DNA from: a bacterium
GTDB taxonomy: Bacteria; Actinomycetota; Acidimicrobiia; Acidimicrobiales; CATQHL01
Length of the DNA: 64,000 nt
NCBI GenBank assembly: GCA_026708055.1
Contig: JAPOVS010000022.1
Coordinates: 19,125-83,124 of the forward strand
Reading direction: 5' to 3'
Under the pieces are notes generated by a model that saw only the letters and a program-made list of their open reading frames with translations, did no database searches and was not told the origin of the DNA. Position numbers and translations under genes: made by a program. This document shows, piece after piece, positions 34,043 to 42,907 of the stretch; the first letter of the stretch is position 1; each line of letters opens with the position of its first letter.

Positions 34043-35722
34043 TCAGAGCGGGCGGTATTCCAGCAGCGACGACTGACCTCTCATCGCCACGAACCTCACG
34101 TCACACGCGTTGCCGTGGGCGTCTTGGAGACGAAGGATCTCCTCGCCGACGGCGAAGTGGACCGCGCCGGAGCTGAGGGCGCCGTTGACAGCCACGTTGT
34201 CTGTGTACAGACACGTACGCCCGTCCCCGTCGAGTATCGGGTCGAGTCGGCCTTCGATGCCCGGCAGGGACCCGGTCCGGTCTTCGAAGATTGCCGAGCC
34301 GCCGCCGACCAGCGGCACCAACTCGACGCTCAAGGCGCCCTCAGCCGGAACCCAACCTGTCGATACGTGGGCGCTCAGATCCGGCCCTGCGACGAACACC
34401 GTCATCGGCACGTCCTCGGTGTGGAGGTCGAGGCGGGCCACACCCCTCGCGTCGGTCGTCGCGCCGCGTCTCGTGCCGTTGGGAAACAGCGCCAGGACAG
34501 CCGCAGCGTCAACCGGGGCGCCCTCGCTGCCGACGATCACCGCCGTGTGGGTGTCGAATCGGCTCAGTGCCGCAGGGAATCTCCCGAGCGGCACCACGTC
34601 GACCTCCGACCGAGACTGCTGATTGTCGCCGCCGAAGACAACGGTCCGGGCCGTAATGCCGGGGACAGTCGCGGCGACACGGTGCAACGGCCCGAACCAG
34701 TCGGAGGCCACGGTTGCCCCCGACTTGATCTCGACGGCATGGATGCCGCGCCCAGTCTCCTGGAACAGGTCGCATTCCAGCCCGCCCGATTCCCGGTAGA
34801 AGCTGAGCCGGGGATGGCGCCCGCGGTTGAAGCTGTGCTTCATCGCTTCGGCGACCACCATGTTCTCGAACAGTTGGCCGCGCAACGGGTGGGTCGCTAC
34901 TTGGCTCGGTTCACCGATCCCCAGCAGGTGGCTGGCGAGGCCGACGTCGTAGAAGTAGATCTTCGGCGACTTCACCAGCCGCTTTCGAATGTTGGCGAAA
35001 TACGGCGGCAACAGGAAGGCGATGTAGCTGCGCTCGAGCACGGCCAGCCAATGCCGGACGGTCGTGTGTGTCACCCCCGCGTCCGCGCCTAGCTGTGCCG
35101 AGTTGACGAGTTGCCCGACTCGTCCTGCGCACAGCGCCGAGAACCGTCGGAATGCCGAGAGGTCGCCGACGCCGCCCATCCGGCGGACATCCCTCTCGAC
35201 GTAAGTGTCGAAGTAGTCGGCCAGCGCCTGTCGCGGCTCGAGTCGCTGGTCGATGATGCGCGGGTAGAAGCCCCTGTACGCGATCTCGGCGAACGCATCT
35301 GCCCCGCCCGCCCGGCGACTCTCCTCGAACGAGAACGGAAGCAGGCGCAGCTGCGCTATCCGGCCGGCCAGAGACTCGCCGACCGCCTCGTTCAGCTTGA
35401 AGTTCTCGCTGCCGGTGAGCACGTACAAGCCGTTCGCGCCGCGGGCATCGGCCGCTTCCTTCAGATACGAGAAGAGCGACGGCACATGCTGGACTTCGTC
35501 GATGACCGCCGGCGTGCCGAGGTCGCGCAGGAATCCCCGCGGATCGCGCTCGGCTCGCTCACGGACATCGAGCGCGTCCAAGCTGGCGTAGCTGACCTCA
35601 GCGTCGTCGAAGAGGGACTGGCACAGCGTCGTCTTGCCGGACTGGCGCGGCCCGGTCACCGACACGAACGGGTACTGTCGGAACAGTTTCAGTACAAGAT
35701 CGGCAATCTCTCGACGAATCAC
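34043..35722 (-). CDS. DUF4143 ATPase fused to a C-terminal beta domain
   Basis: A 559-residue protein from GTG 35722 (IRREIADLVLKLFRQYPFVSVTGPRQSGKTTL). Residues 1-385 are the AAA+/DUF4143 family: Walker A GPRQSGKT, Walker B PAVIDEVQHVP, sensor LTGSENFKL, then the DUF4143 part with a winged helix (TTVRHWLAVLERSYIAFLLPPY) and a nuclease-like fold ending in GLECDLF ... AVEIKSG. Residues about 400-559 are an extra beta-rich region with GSLPGIEGRLDPILDG, LYTDNVAVNG and ALSSGAVHFAVGE, a domain I have seen appended to other bacterial proteins but cannot name. An upstream TTG start would lie inside the palindromic operator and is rejected. The role is unknown; regulation is probably through the operator. 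Confidence 0.85.
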   Translation of the reverse strand: MIRREIADLVLKLFRQYPFVSVTGPRQSGKTTLCQSLFDDAEVSYASLDALDVRERAERDPRGFLRDLGTPAVIDEVQHVPSLFSYLKEAADARGANGLYVLTGSENFKLNEAVGESLAGRIAQLRLLPFSFEESRRAGGADAFAEIAYRGFYPRIIDQRLEPRQALADYFDTYVERDVRRMGGVGDLSAFRRFSALCAGRVGQLVNSAQLGADAGVTHTTVRHWLAVLERSYIAFLLPPYFANIRKRLVKSPKIYFYDVGLASHLLGIGEPSQVATHPLRGQLFENMVVAEAMKHSFNRGRHPRLSFYRESGGLECDLFQETGRGIHAVEIKSGATVASDWFGPLHRVAATVPGITARTVVFGGDNQQSRSEVDVVPLGRFPAALSRFDTHTAVIVGSEGAPVDAAAVLALFPNGTRRGATTDARGVARLDLHTEDVPMTVFVAGPDLSAHVSTGWVPAEGALSVELVPLVGGGSAIFEDRTGSLPGIEGRLDPILDGDGRTCLYTDNVAVNGALSSGAVHFAVGEEILRLQDAHGNACDVRFVAMRGQSSLLEYRPL

Positions 35723-35744
35723 AGAGTCATCATAACAACGGGTA

Positions 35745-35779
35745 CGTGTAATCTGAAAGCTCAAGTTTCAGATTACACG
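35745..35779. promoter_or_regulatory. perfect palindromic operator upstream of the DUF4143 ATPase
   Basis: Perfect 14-base inverted repeats, CGTGTAATCTGAAA (35745-35758) and TTTCAGATTACACG (35766-35779), separated by 7 bases. It is AT-rich against a very GC-rich background and ends 23 bases upstream of the ATPase start. Symmetry and position suggest a dimeric repressor site or autoregulation. Confidence 0.65.
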
Positions 35780-36073
35780 CCCCTTCGGGCGTTAGGGGAT
35801 AGGCGGCCATTACCGACCGAGAATTCCAATCCGCGAATCCCGTCATTCCGGCGGAGGCCGGAATCCAGGCTCCGGCTGCGCGATTCGCGCCACTGAGGCA
35901 GGACAGCAACTCCCCTGTTCAGAGCCTATCCGCGCACCCTCTTTGGCGTGTACGAGAGGCGATCTCTCGCGACTCTGCACGACCTACTCGACCTCCCCGA
36001 CATCGACGCGCTCTGGGCACAGCGTCCTGACGGGGTGCTGCGAGGGATCGCCGAACGCTAGGTTGAGCGGGCG
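35780..36073. other. non-coding gap with repeat A and a short open frame
   Basis: Together with the operator this is the only gap above 300 bases (35723-36073). It holds repeat A copy 2 (35845-35864) and a 37-codon open frame from GTG 35948 to TAG 36059 (contains LHDLLDLPDIDALWAQRP) that looks coding-like but has no recognisable family and no ribosome binding site. It may be the decayed end of a lost gene. Confidence 0.4.
35845..35864. repeat. dispersed palindromic repeat A, copy 2
   Basis: ATTCCGGC ggag GCCGGAAT, flanked by CGTC and CCAG: the same element as 9284-9303 in the opposite orientation. Confidence 0.75.
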
Positions 36074-36712
36074 ATGGCTGCTGCCCGCCGTGCGGTCACG
36101 GTTCTGCTGGTGCGCCACGGCGCCACCGCCACCACCGGGCAGGTGCTGCCAGGGCGGGCGCCGGGGCTGCACCTCAACGAGACGGGCCGGGCGCAGGCCG
36201 AGGCCGCCGCGGCGCGCATCGGCGCCCTGGCGGACGTGCGCGCCGTGTACGCCTCGCCGCTGGAGCGGGCCACCGAGACCGCCGCCCCGATCGCCCGCGC
36301 CGCCGGGCGGCGGGTCCGCACCGTCGACGGGCTGAACGAATGCGACTTCGGCGACTGGACAGGACGTGAGCTGGCCGACCTGCGGCGCCTCGCCGCCTGG
36401 CGGCAGGTTCAGCACACCCCCAGCGGTTTCCGCTTCCCCGGCGGGGAGTCGTTCGCCGAGATGCAGACCCGCGTCTGCGGCACCCTCGCCGACCTCACCG
36501 CCCGCCACCGGGGCGGTGCCATCGTGGCGGTCTCCCACGCCGACTGCATCAAGGCGGCGGTCGCCCAGGCGGTCGGCACGCCGCTGGACCTTTTCCAGCG
36601 CATCGTCGTCTCGCCCTGCTCAGTCACCGTCATCGCCTACGGCGGCGACGGCCCTCTCGTGCTGACCGTAAACTCCACCGGCGACGACCTGCGCACGTTG
36701 CGCCCCGGCTGA
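36074..36712 (+). CDS. MSMEG_4193-family histidine phosphatase
   Basis: A 212-residue phosphoglycerate-mutase-like protein. VLLVRHGAT contains the phospho-accepting His (H15), YASPLERATETA is the second motif, DGLNECDFGDWTGREL the third, and VAVSHADCIKAAVA the catalytic second His. The length and the two following genes (DUF3090, SCO1664) identify it as the MSMEG_4193 family of actinobacteria. Its substrate is not known. Spacing to the next gene is 20 bases, so the three form an operon. Confidence 0.9.
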   Translation: MAAARRAVTVLLVRHGATATTGQVLPGRAPGLHLNETGRAQAEAAAARIGALADVRAVYASPLERATETAAPIARAAGRRVRTVDGLNECDFGDWTGRELADLRRLAAWRQVQHTPSGFRFPGGESFAEMQTRVCGTLADLTARHRGGAIVAVSHADCIKAAVAQAVGTPLDLFQRIVVSPCSVTVIAYGGDGPLVLTVNSTGDDLRTLRPG

Positions 36713-36732
36713 CCGTCGCACCCCCACCGATC

Positions 36733-37242
36733 ATGCCCTCCTCCTACGAATTCTCAGACGTGGACGGCTTCGCCTGCGGAACCGTCGGGCCCACAGGCCG
36801 GCGCGTCTTCTTCCTGCAGGTCCGCGAGGGCGACATCGAGGCGTCGCTGAAGATGGAGAAGCAGCAGGTGGCCGCCCTGGCGAGGTTCCTGAGTGAGATG
36901 CTCGGCGACATCGAGCGCAAGGGCAGCGCCGACGCGCCGCCGGACCCGCGGGACGCCGACGCCGGGGAGGCCGACTTCCGCGAGCCCGAGGGCCCCGACT
37001 GGATCGTCGGCACCATCGGCGCGGCCTACGAGGAGACGAACCGCCGCATCATCCTGTGGATCGAGGAACTCACCGAGGACGACGAGGACGAGGCCGCCTC
37101 GGCGCGCATCGCGCTCCGTCCCGGGCAGGTTGCCGGCTTCGTCCAGCAGGCGAACGCCCTGGTGGCCGCCGGCCGGCCGCCGTGCCCGTACTGCGGGGCG
37201 CCCCTCAATCACGACGACGGCTTCTGTCCCTGCTGGAACTGA
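36733..37242 (+). CDS. DUF3090 family protein
   Basis: A 169-residue protein of DUF3090: SSYEFSDVDGFACGTVGPTGRRVFFLQ, LKMEKQQVAALARFLSEML, WIVGTIGAAYEETNRRIILWIEELTE, RPGQVAGFVQQANALVAAGRPPCPYCG. The C-terminal CPYCGAPLNHDDGFCPCWN is a zinc-ribbon-like end. It is always found, as far as I know, with the MSMEG_4193 phosphatase and SCO1664. Function unknown. Confidence 0.93.
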   Translation: MPSSYEFSDVDGFACGTVGPTGRRVFFLQVREGDIEASLKMEKQQVAALARFLSEMLGDIERKGSADAPPDPRDADAGEADFREPEGPDWIVGTIGAAYEETNRRIILWIEELTEDDEDEAASARIALRPGQVAGFVQQANALVAAGRPPCPYCGAPLNHDDGFCPCWN

Positions 37243-37254
37243 CCCCGCTGCGCC

Positions 37255-38004
37255 GTGGGCGAATCCCCGATCCGCGCCAGAGGGCCCGTCGCGGACGCCG
37301 ACGCCGTCGAGCTGCTAGCGACCGGCGAGGTGCGGGTGCTGGGGCGCCTGCCGTGGAGTTCCAACGCCACGTTCCTCGTGGACGTGAGCCCGGGTGAGGA
37401 CCCCGGCGCCGAGCCGGCGCTGCAAGCCGTCTACAAGCCCGCCCGCGGCGAGCGGCCGTTGCACGACTTCCCTCCGGGGCTGCACAGGCGGGAGGCGGCG
37501 GCCTACGAGCTGTCGGCCGCGCTGGGCTGGGACCTGGTGCCGCCCACCGTGGTGCGCGACGGCCCCCTGGGCGCCGGGTCGCTGCAGCTGTTCGTGCTCG
37601 CCGACTTCGAGCAGCACTACTTCACGCTGCGGGAACGGCCAGAACTGCACCCCGCCCTGCGCCGGCTCTGCGCCTTCGACATCGTCGCCAACGCCACCGA
37701 CCGCAAGGGCGGCCACGTGCTGCTGGAAGGCGGCGACCACGTCTGGGCCATCGACAACGGCCTCTGCTTCCACGCCGTCTTCAAGCTGCGCACCGTGCTG
37801 TGGGACTTCGCCGGGGACCCGCTGCCCGGCGACGTGCGCGACGGCTTGGGGGTGCTGTGCGAGGACGGGCCGCCGGAGGCGCTGGCCGAACTGCTGGACC
37901 CGGCGGAGTGCGCCGCCGTGGCGGTGCGATCGGAGACGCTGCTGAGCGACGGCCGCTTCCCCACCGACCCCTCCGGCAGGCGCTGGCCCTGGCCCGTGGT
38001 GTAG
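37255..38004 (+). CDS. SCO1664 family protein (PI3/4-kinase-like fold)
   Basis: A 249-residue protein from GTG 37255. Kinase-like residues are visible: the nucleotide-binding lysine in AVYKPARGERPL, a conserved Glu in RREAAAYELS, the catalytic loop DIVANATDRKGGH and the metal-binding WAIDNGLCF. The fold resembles phosphatidylinositol 3/4-kinase-type enzymes. It is the third gene of the phosphatase-DUF3090-SCO1664 cluster, 12 bases after DUF3090. The substrate is unknown. Confidence 0.9.
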   Translation: MGESPIRARGPVADADAVELLATGEVRVLGRLPWSSNATFLVDVSPGEDPGAEPALQAVYKPARGERPLHDFPPGLHRREAAAYELSAALGWDLVPPTVVRDGPLGAGSLQLFVLADFEQHYFTLRERPELHPALRRLCAFDIVANATDRKGGHVLLEGGDHVWAIDNGLCFHAVFKLRTVLWDFAGDPLPGDVRDGLGVLCEDGPPEALAELLDPAECAAVAVRSETLLSDGRFPTDPSGRRWPWPVV

Positions 38005-38121
38005 TCCAAGGGACCGAAAGGGAACCGAACCGCCGGACAGTCCGCCGGTCCTTGCCGGCCCCGGAAGAAAACGACCCCGCCCCTCGCCGGGGAGTAGCGT
38101 CGCCGCCGGAGGCGCGCCGCC

Positions 38122-39771
38122 ATGCGGAACCTGACGGACAAACTCCGCTACAGCAGGGACGACCTCCGCAGCGACGTCCTCGGCGGGATCACCGCCGGCG
38201 TGGTGGGGCTGCCGCTGGCGCTGGCATTCGGCGGGGGGTCGGGGCTGGGGGCGGTGGCCGGCCTGTACGCGGCGGTGTCCATGGGGCTGTTCGCGGCGCT
38301 CTTCGGCGGCACGCAGACCCTGGTGTCGGGCCCCACGGCGCCCATGACCGTGGCGGTGTCGGTGATCGTGGCCACGCAGGTGGAGAGCATCACCGAGGTG
38401 TTCGCCATCGCCATCATGGCCGGCGTGCTGCAGGTGCTGCTCGGCGCGCTGCGGCTCGGGCGGTTCATCGCCTACACGCCGTACTCGGTGATCTCGGGGT
38501 TCATGTCGGGCGTCGGCATCATCATCATCCTGAGCCAGACCCTGCCCTTCGGGGGCAGCGCCGTCGTCGAGGGCGGGTCGCTGGGGGCGATCCGCGCCTG
38601 GCCCGACCTGCTCGACGGCCTCAACCTCCAGGCCGTCGTCATCGGCGCCGTGACCCTGGCCGTCAGCATCATCTGGCCGACCCGCCTGCGGCGCTGGCTT
38701 CCGGCGACCCTCGCGGCGCTCATCGCCGGCACGCTGCTGAGCGTCGCCTGGGGAGGCGACACGCCGATCATCGGCGACGTGCCCCAGGGCTTCCCCACCA
38801 TCGCCCTGCCGGCGTTCTCGGTGGACCTGCTGGGGCGGGCGGTGCAGCCGGCGATCACCCTGGCGCTGCTGGGCTCCATCAACACGCTGCTCACCTCGCT
38901 GATGGCCGACTCGATGACCCGCACCCAGCACGACTCGGACCGCGAGCTCATCGGCCAGGGCATCGGCAATGTGGTCACCGGCTTCATCGCCGGCATGCCG
39001 AGCGCGGGGATCACCGTGCTGACCGGGGCGAACATCCGGGCCGGCGCCCGGACCCGGGTCTCGGCGGTGCTGTGCGCGGGGATCCTGCTGGCCATCCTGC
39101 TGGGGCTCGGGCGGTTCCTGGAGGTGATCCCCCACGCCGCCCTCGCCGCCATCCTGATGCGGATCAGCTGGGACATCATCGACTGGCGCTTCCTGACCCG
39201 CATCCGCCAGATCCAGCGCGAGCACCTCGCCGTCATGGTTGCGACGCTGGCGCTGACGGTGTTCGTGGATCTGCTGACCGCCGTGGCGGTGGGCCTGGTC
39301 GTGGCCGGGATGGTGGGGGCGCGCCGCTTCGAGCTGTTCCAGATGGACCGGGTTGTCTCGGTGCCGCTGCTGGACCAGACCTTCCTCTATGCCGACGTGG
39401 ACATCTTCGACCTCGACGACGACGTGGACATGTTCGCGGCACGCACCGGCATGGTGGGGCTGAAGGGCAACTTCACCGTGGCCTCCTCCCGGAGGCTGAT
39501 CAAGGCCCTCAGCCAGGACATCGGCGAGCACGAGGTCGTGATCCTGGACTTCTCCGAGACCCAGTACATCGATGACAGCGCCGCGCTGGTCGTGGAGCAG
39601 ATGATCGACGTGGCCCGCGCCACCGACACCGAGTGCATCGTGATGGGCCTGCACGGCCCGCCGGCGGAGACCCTCCGGTCGCTCAACGTGCTGCGGCACA
39701 TCCCCGCCGGCCACATCGTGGAGGACCTCGACGGCGCCCGCGAGGTCGCCAAGCGCCTGCTGGACGCCTAA
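38122..39771 (+). CDS. SulP family anion transporter with STAS domain (first copy)
   Basis: A 549-residue inner-membrane transporter. Residues about 15-400 hold many hydrophobic segments with SulP signatures (GGITAGVVGLPLALAFGGGSGLG, GPTAPMTVAVSVIV, YTPYSVISGFMSGVGIIIIL). The C-terminal cytoplasmic STAS domain (about 420-549) contains LDFSETQYIDDSAALVVEQMI. SulP proteins carry sulfate, bicarbonate or dicarboxylates; the substrate cannot be read. A close paralogue follows 59 bases downstream. Confidence 0.9.
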   Translation: MRNLTDKLRYSRDDLRSDVLGGITAGVVGLPLALAFGGGSGLGAVAGLYAAVSMGLFAALFGGTQTLVSGPTAPMTVAVSVIVATQVESITEVFAIAIMAGVLQVLLGALRLGRFIAYTPYSVISGFMSGVGIIIILSQTLPFGGSAVVEGGSLGAIRAWPDLLDGLNLQAVVIGAVTLAVSIIWPTRLRRWLPATLAALIAGTLLSVAWGGDTPIIGDVPQGFPTIALPAFSVDLLGRAVQPAITLALLGSINTLLTSLMADSMTRTQHDSDRELIGQGIGNVVTGFIAGMPSAGITVLTGANIRAGARTRVSAVLCAGILLAILLGLGRFLEVIPHAALAAILMRISWDIIDWRFLTRIRQIQREHLAVMVATLALTVFVDLLTAVAVGLVVAGMVGARRFELFQMDRVVSVPLLDQTFLYADVDIFDLDDDVDMFAARTGMVGLKGNFTVASSRRLIKALSQDIGEHEVVILDFSETQYIDDSAALVVEQMIDVARATDTECIVMGLHGPPAETLRSLNVLRHIPAGHIVEDLDGAREVAKRLLDA

Positions 39772-39830
39772 CAGGTCACCGACGGCAAATTAGGCTCAGC
39801 TCGCTCGCAGAGCGGAGCAGGCGGGTGCCG

Positions 39831-41444
39831 ATGAGGGGGAACTACAACGTCGAAGCCCTTCGGGGCGACGTCTTCGGCGGCCTCATCTCCGCCGTCGTCG
39901 GGCTTCCCCTGGCACTGGCGTTCGGGGTTGCGTCGGGTCTCGGGGCGATCGCCGGGTTGTACGGGGCGGTGGCACTGGGATTCTTCGCCGCCGTCTTCGG
40001 AGGGACCCGAACCCTCATAGCCGGCCCCACCGGCCCGATGGCCGTGGCGTTCGTGGCGATCGTCACCCACCACGCCGACAACCTCTCCGAAGTGTTCACC
40101 GTCGTCGTCATGGCGGGGCTCATCCAGATCCTGCTCGGCGTGCTACGGATCGGCCGGTTCGTCTCCTACACGCCGCACTCGGTGATCTCGGGATTCATGT
40201 CCGGGATCGGGCTGATCCTCATCCTCATGCAGACCCTGCCGATGTTGGGGGCGCCCGTCGCCTCCGGCGGTGCGCCGGGGGCCGTCCGTGCGTGGCGCGG
40301 AGCGATCGGCGACTTCAACGCCGGCGCATTGGCGGTTGGCGCCATCACCCTGGTGGTCGGCGCGGCCTGGCCCGCCCGGCTGCGTGCCTTCCTGCCGCCC
40401 GCGGTGGCGGCGCTGGTCGCCGGGACACTCGCCAGCGTGCTGTGGCCGACCGACATGCCGGTCATCGGCGACGTGCCGGGCGGCGTGCCGGAACTGGCCC
40501 TGCCGGCCCTGTCGGCGGATCTCGTGGCACGTTCGGTGGCGCCCGCCCTCACCCTGGCGCTGCTCAGTTCGATCGACAGCCTGCTCACGTCGCTCATCGC
40601 CGACGCCATGACGCGCACCCGCCACAAGCCCAACCGGGAGCTGATCGGTCAGGGCATCGGCAACACCGTCTGCGGGTTCATCGGCGGGCTGCCCGGGGCA
40701 GGAGCCACGCCCAACACCGTGGTGAACATCCGGGCCGGCGCGCGGTCCCCGGTCGCGGGCGCGCTGTGCGCGGCGATCCTGTTCGGGGTCGTCCTCGGGC
40801 TCGGGCGCTACGCGGCAGTGATCCCGCACGCCGTCCTGGCCGGGATCCTGATGAAGGTCGGCTGGGACATCATCGACTGGCGCTTCATCCGGCGCCTTAC
40901 CCACGTCCAGAGGGAACACCTGCTGGTGATGCTGCTGACCCTCGGCCTGACCGTCTTCCTGGATGTGGTCACCGCCGTGGCAATCGGCCTGATCGCGGCG
41001 GGAATGGCAGGCGCCCGGCAGTTCGAGCGCCTGCAACTGGACAGCGTTGTCTCGGTGCCGCTGCTGGACCGGACCTTCCTCGGCGACACCGGCGAGGAGG
41101 ACCCGTTCGCGGCTCGCGTCGGCCTGGTGGCCCTCAAGGGAAGCTTCACCGTCGCCTCCTCCAACATGATCATCGACAGGATCGGCGCGGAGATCGGCGA
41201 CCACGAGGTCGTCATCCTGGACTTCTCCGAGACGGTCCACATGGACGACAGCGCCGCCCACATGGTCGGGCAGATGGTCGACATCGCCCGCGACGAGGAG
41301 ACCGCCTGCATCGTCATGGGCCTCGCCGGGGCGCCCGCCACGACGATGGAGGGGCTCGACGTGCTGGCGCACATCCCGGCCGACCAGATCGTCGAGGACC
41401 TCGACGAGGCCCGAGAAGCGGCACGACGGCTGATCGGCGCCTGA
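39831..41444 (+). CDS. SulP family anion transporter with STAS domain (second copy)
   Basis: A 537-residue paralogue of the preceding protein, collinear over its full length with the same SulP and STAS motifs (LPLALAFGVASGLGAIAGLYG, YTPHSVISGFMSGIGLILIL, LDFSETVHMDDSAAHMVGQMV). ATG 39831 was chosen because the frame upstream overlaps the first copy. The conserved Ser/Asp of STAS is retained in both. Tandem duplication suggests either dosage or different substrates. Confidence 0.9.
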   Translation: MRGNYNVEALRGDVFGGLISAVVGLPLALAFGVASGLGAIAGLYGAVALGFFAAVFGGTRTLIAGPTGPMAVAFVAIVTHHADNLSEVFTVVVMAGLIQILLGVLRIGRFVSYTPHSVISGFMSGIGLILILMQTLPMLGAPVASGGAPGAVRAWRGAIGDFNAGALAVGAITLVVGAAWPARLRAFLPPAVAALVAGTLASVLWPTDMPVIGDVPGGVPELALPALSADLVARSVAPALTLALLSSIDSLLTSLIADAMTRTRHKPNRELIGQGIGNTVCGFIGGLPGAGATPNTVVNIRAGARSPVAGALCAAILFGVVLGLGRYAAVIPHAVLAGILMKVGWDIIDWRFIRRLTHVQREHLLVMLLTLGLTVFLDVVTAVAIGLIAAGMAGARQFERLQLDSVVSVPLLDRTFLGDTGEEDPFAARVGLVALKGSFTVASSNMIIDRIGAEIGDHEVVILDFSETVHMDDSAAHMVGQMVDIARDEETACIVMGLAGAPATTMEGLDVLAHIPADQIVEDLDEAREAARRLIGA

Positions 41445-41469
41445 CGCCTCACACTTGTCGAGCGGCATC

Positions 41470-41483
41470 CCGGCGGGCGCCGG
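41470..41483. terminator. short GC hairpin between convergent SulP and Amt genes
   Basis: CCGGCG-GG-CGCCGG lies in the 43-base gap between the two stop codons. Small and without a T tract; a weak candidate for a bidirectional terminator. Confidence 0.3.
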
Positions 41484-41487
41484 CCCC

Positions 41488-42768
41488 CTACTCGTCGTCG
41501 TTGAAGATCTCCTCGGGGACGACCACGAACTCGGGGTAGGCCTCGATGCCGAGCTCGCCGACGTCCTGGCCGAGCTGCTCCACCTTCCTGGAGACCCGCA
41601 GGCCGATCGTCATGTCGATCAGCTTCCACACGACGAAGGAGGCGGTGAACGAGAAGGCGCCGATGGTCACGACGCCCAGAAGCTGCGTGCCGAAGCTTGC
41701 GCCGCCGGCGATGCAGGCGGCGATGGTTCCCCAGATGCCGCAGATCAGGTGGGCGGGGATGGCCCCGACCACGTCGTCCAGCCTCATCATCTCGAGCGCC
41801 TTGATGCCGGCCGTGCAGAGGATGCCGCCGATTGCGCCGATGACGATCGCCCACCAGTGCTCGGTGATGTAGGGCGCGGCGGTGATGGACACCAGGCCGG
41901 CGATGGCGCCGTTGAGGCCGGCGATGAGGTCCATGCGTCCCAGCAGCCTCTTGGAGACGGCGAGCGCCGACACGACGCCGGCGGCAGCCGCCAGGTTGGT
42001 GTTGACCAGCACGACGCTCATGCTCACGGCGTCGGCCGCGCTGCCCAGAGCCAGCACGGACCCGCCGTTGAAGGCGAACCAGCCCATCCAGAGGATGAAC
42101 ACGCCGAGAGTGACGATCAGCACGTTGGAGGGTGGCGTGGGCCGGGCCGTGCCGTCGGGGCGGAACTTGCCGAGCCTCGGGCCGATGATCATGACGCCCG
42201 CCAGCGCCGCCCAGCCGCCGGTGCTGTGGACGATGGTGGAGCCGGCGAAGTCCACGAACCCCCGCTCGGCCAGCCAGCCGCCGCCCCAGGTCCAGGAGCC
42301 GACGATCGGGTAGATGAAGGCGGTGAGGATCAGCGTGAACGCGAAGAAGGACCACATCTTGATGCGCTCGGCGATGGCCCCGGACACGATCGAGGCCGCC
42401 GCCGCCACGAAGACCATCTGGAAGTACCAGTCCGACATGACCGAGTAGCCGTTGTCGACCACCGACCCGACGGCGCCCTCGTCACCGCCGAGCAGCGCAA
42501 CCTCGCTAGCCGACGACTCGTACAGGAACCGGAAGGAGCCGACGGCGTCGCCCACGTCGACGTACATGATGTTGTAGCCGATGAGGTAGTAGGCGATGCC
42601 GGCGATGGAGAAGATCCCGATGTTCTTCAGGCAGATCATCGATGCGTTCTTGGTGCGCACCGAGCCCGCCTCGAGCATGGCGAACCCCGCCGCCATCCAC
42701 ATCACCAGCACCCCCCAGATGAGGAATGCGAAGGAGTTGAGGATGAACTGGGCTGAGACGTCGATCAC
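41488..42768 (-). CDS. amt: ammonium transporter (Amt family)
   Basis: A 426-residue membrane channel of 11 predicted helices. Amt signatures: FAFLIWGVLVMWMAAGFAMLEAG in helix 1, GSWTWGGGWLAERGFVDFAGSTIVHSTGGWAALAG (the classic DFAGSxxVH block), LLGVVTIGAFSFTASFVVWKLID, and the conserved pore histidines in this order. The C-terminal cytoplasmic tail ends in acidic residues. No glnK (PII) gene is adjacent, unlike in most bacteria. Confidence 0.95.
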   Translation of the reverse strand: MIDVSAQFILNSFAFLIWGVLVMWMAAGFAMLEAGSVRTKNASMICLKNIGIFSIAGIAYYLIGYNIMYVDVGDAVGSFRFLYESSASEVALLGGDEGAVGSVVDNGYSVMSDWYFQMVFVAAAASIVSGAIAERIKMWSFFAFTLILTAFIYPIVGSWTWGGGWLAERGFVDFAGSTIVHSTGGWAALAGVMIIGPRLGKFRPDGTARPTPPSNVLIVTLGVFILWMGWFAFNGGSVLALGSAADAVSMSVVLVNTNLAAAAGVVSALAVSKRLLGRMDLIAGLNGAIAGLVSITAAPYITEHWWAIVIGAIGGILCTAGIKALEMMRLDDVVGAIPAHLICGIWGTIAACIAGGASFGTQLLGVVTIGAFSFTASFVVWKLIDMTIGLRVSRKVEQLGQDVGELGIEAYPEFVVVPEEIFNDDE

Positions 42769-42907
42769 AGCGCTCCCTCCCTGCTGCCAGACGATCGGGT
42801 CGATCTCGCGCCGGCCGCGGCCGCGGATCCCGGCGGGGACGTTAGCAGTCGTCTCCTCGCCTCTGCTTGCCCCTCAAGCGCCGCCCACAGGCCCCTCTTG
42901 GGCCTGC

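Noticed and set aside
28130..35780. Integrated prophage or ICE next to tRNA-Arg
   Set aside because: No integrase, structural, replication or conjugation genes seen; only the tRNA remnant hints at past integration.
35948..36061. 37-codon open frame before the MSMEG_4193-like gene
   Set aside because: Coding-like but with no ribosome binding site, no upstream start and no recognised family; reported only as part of the gap.
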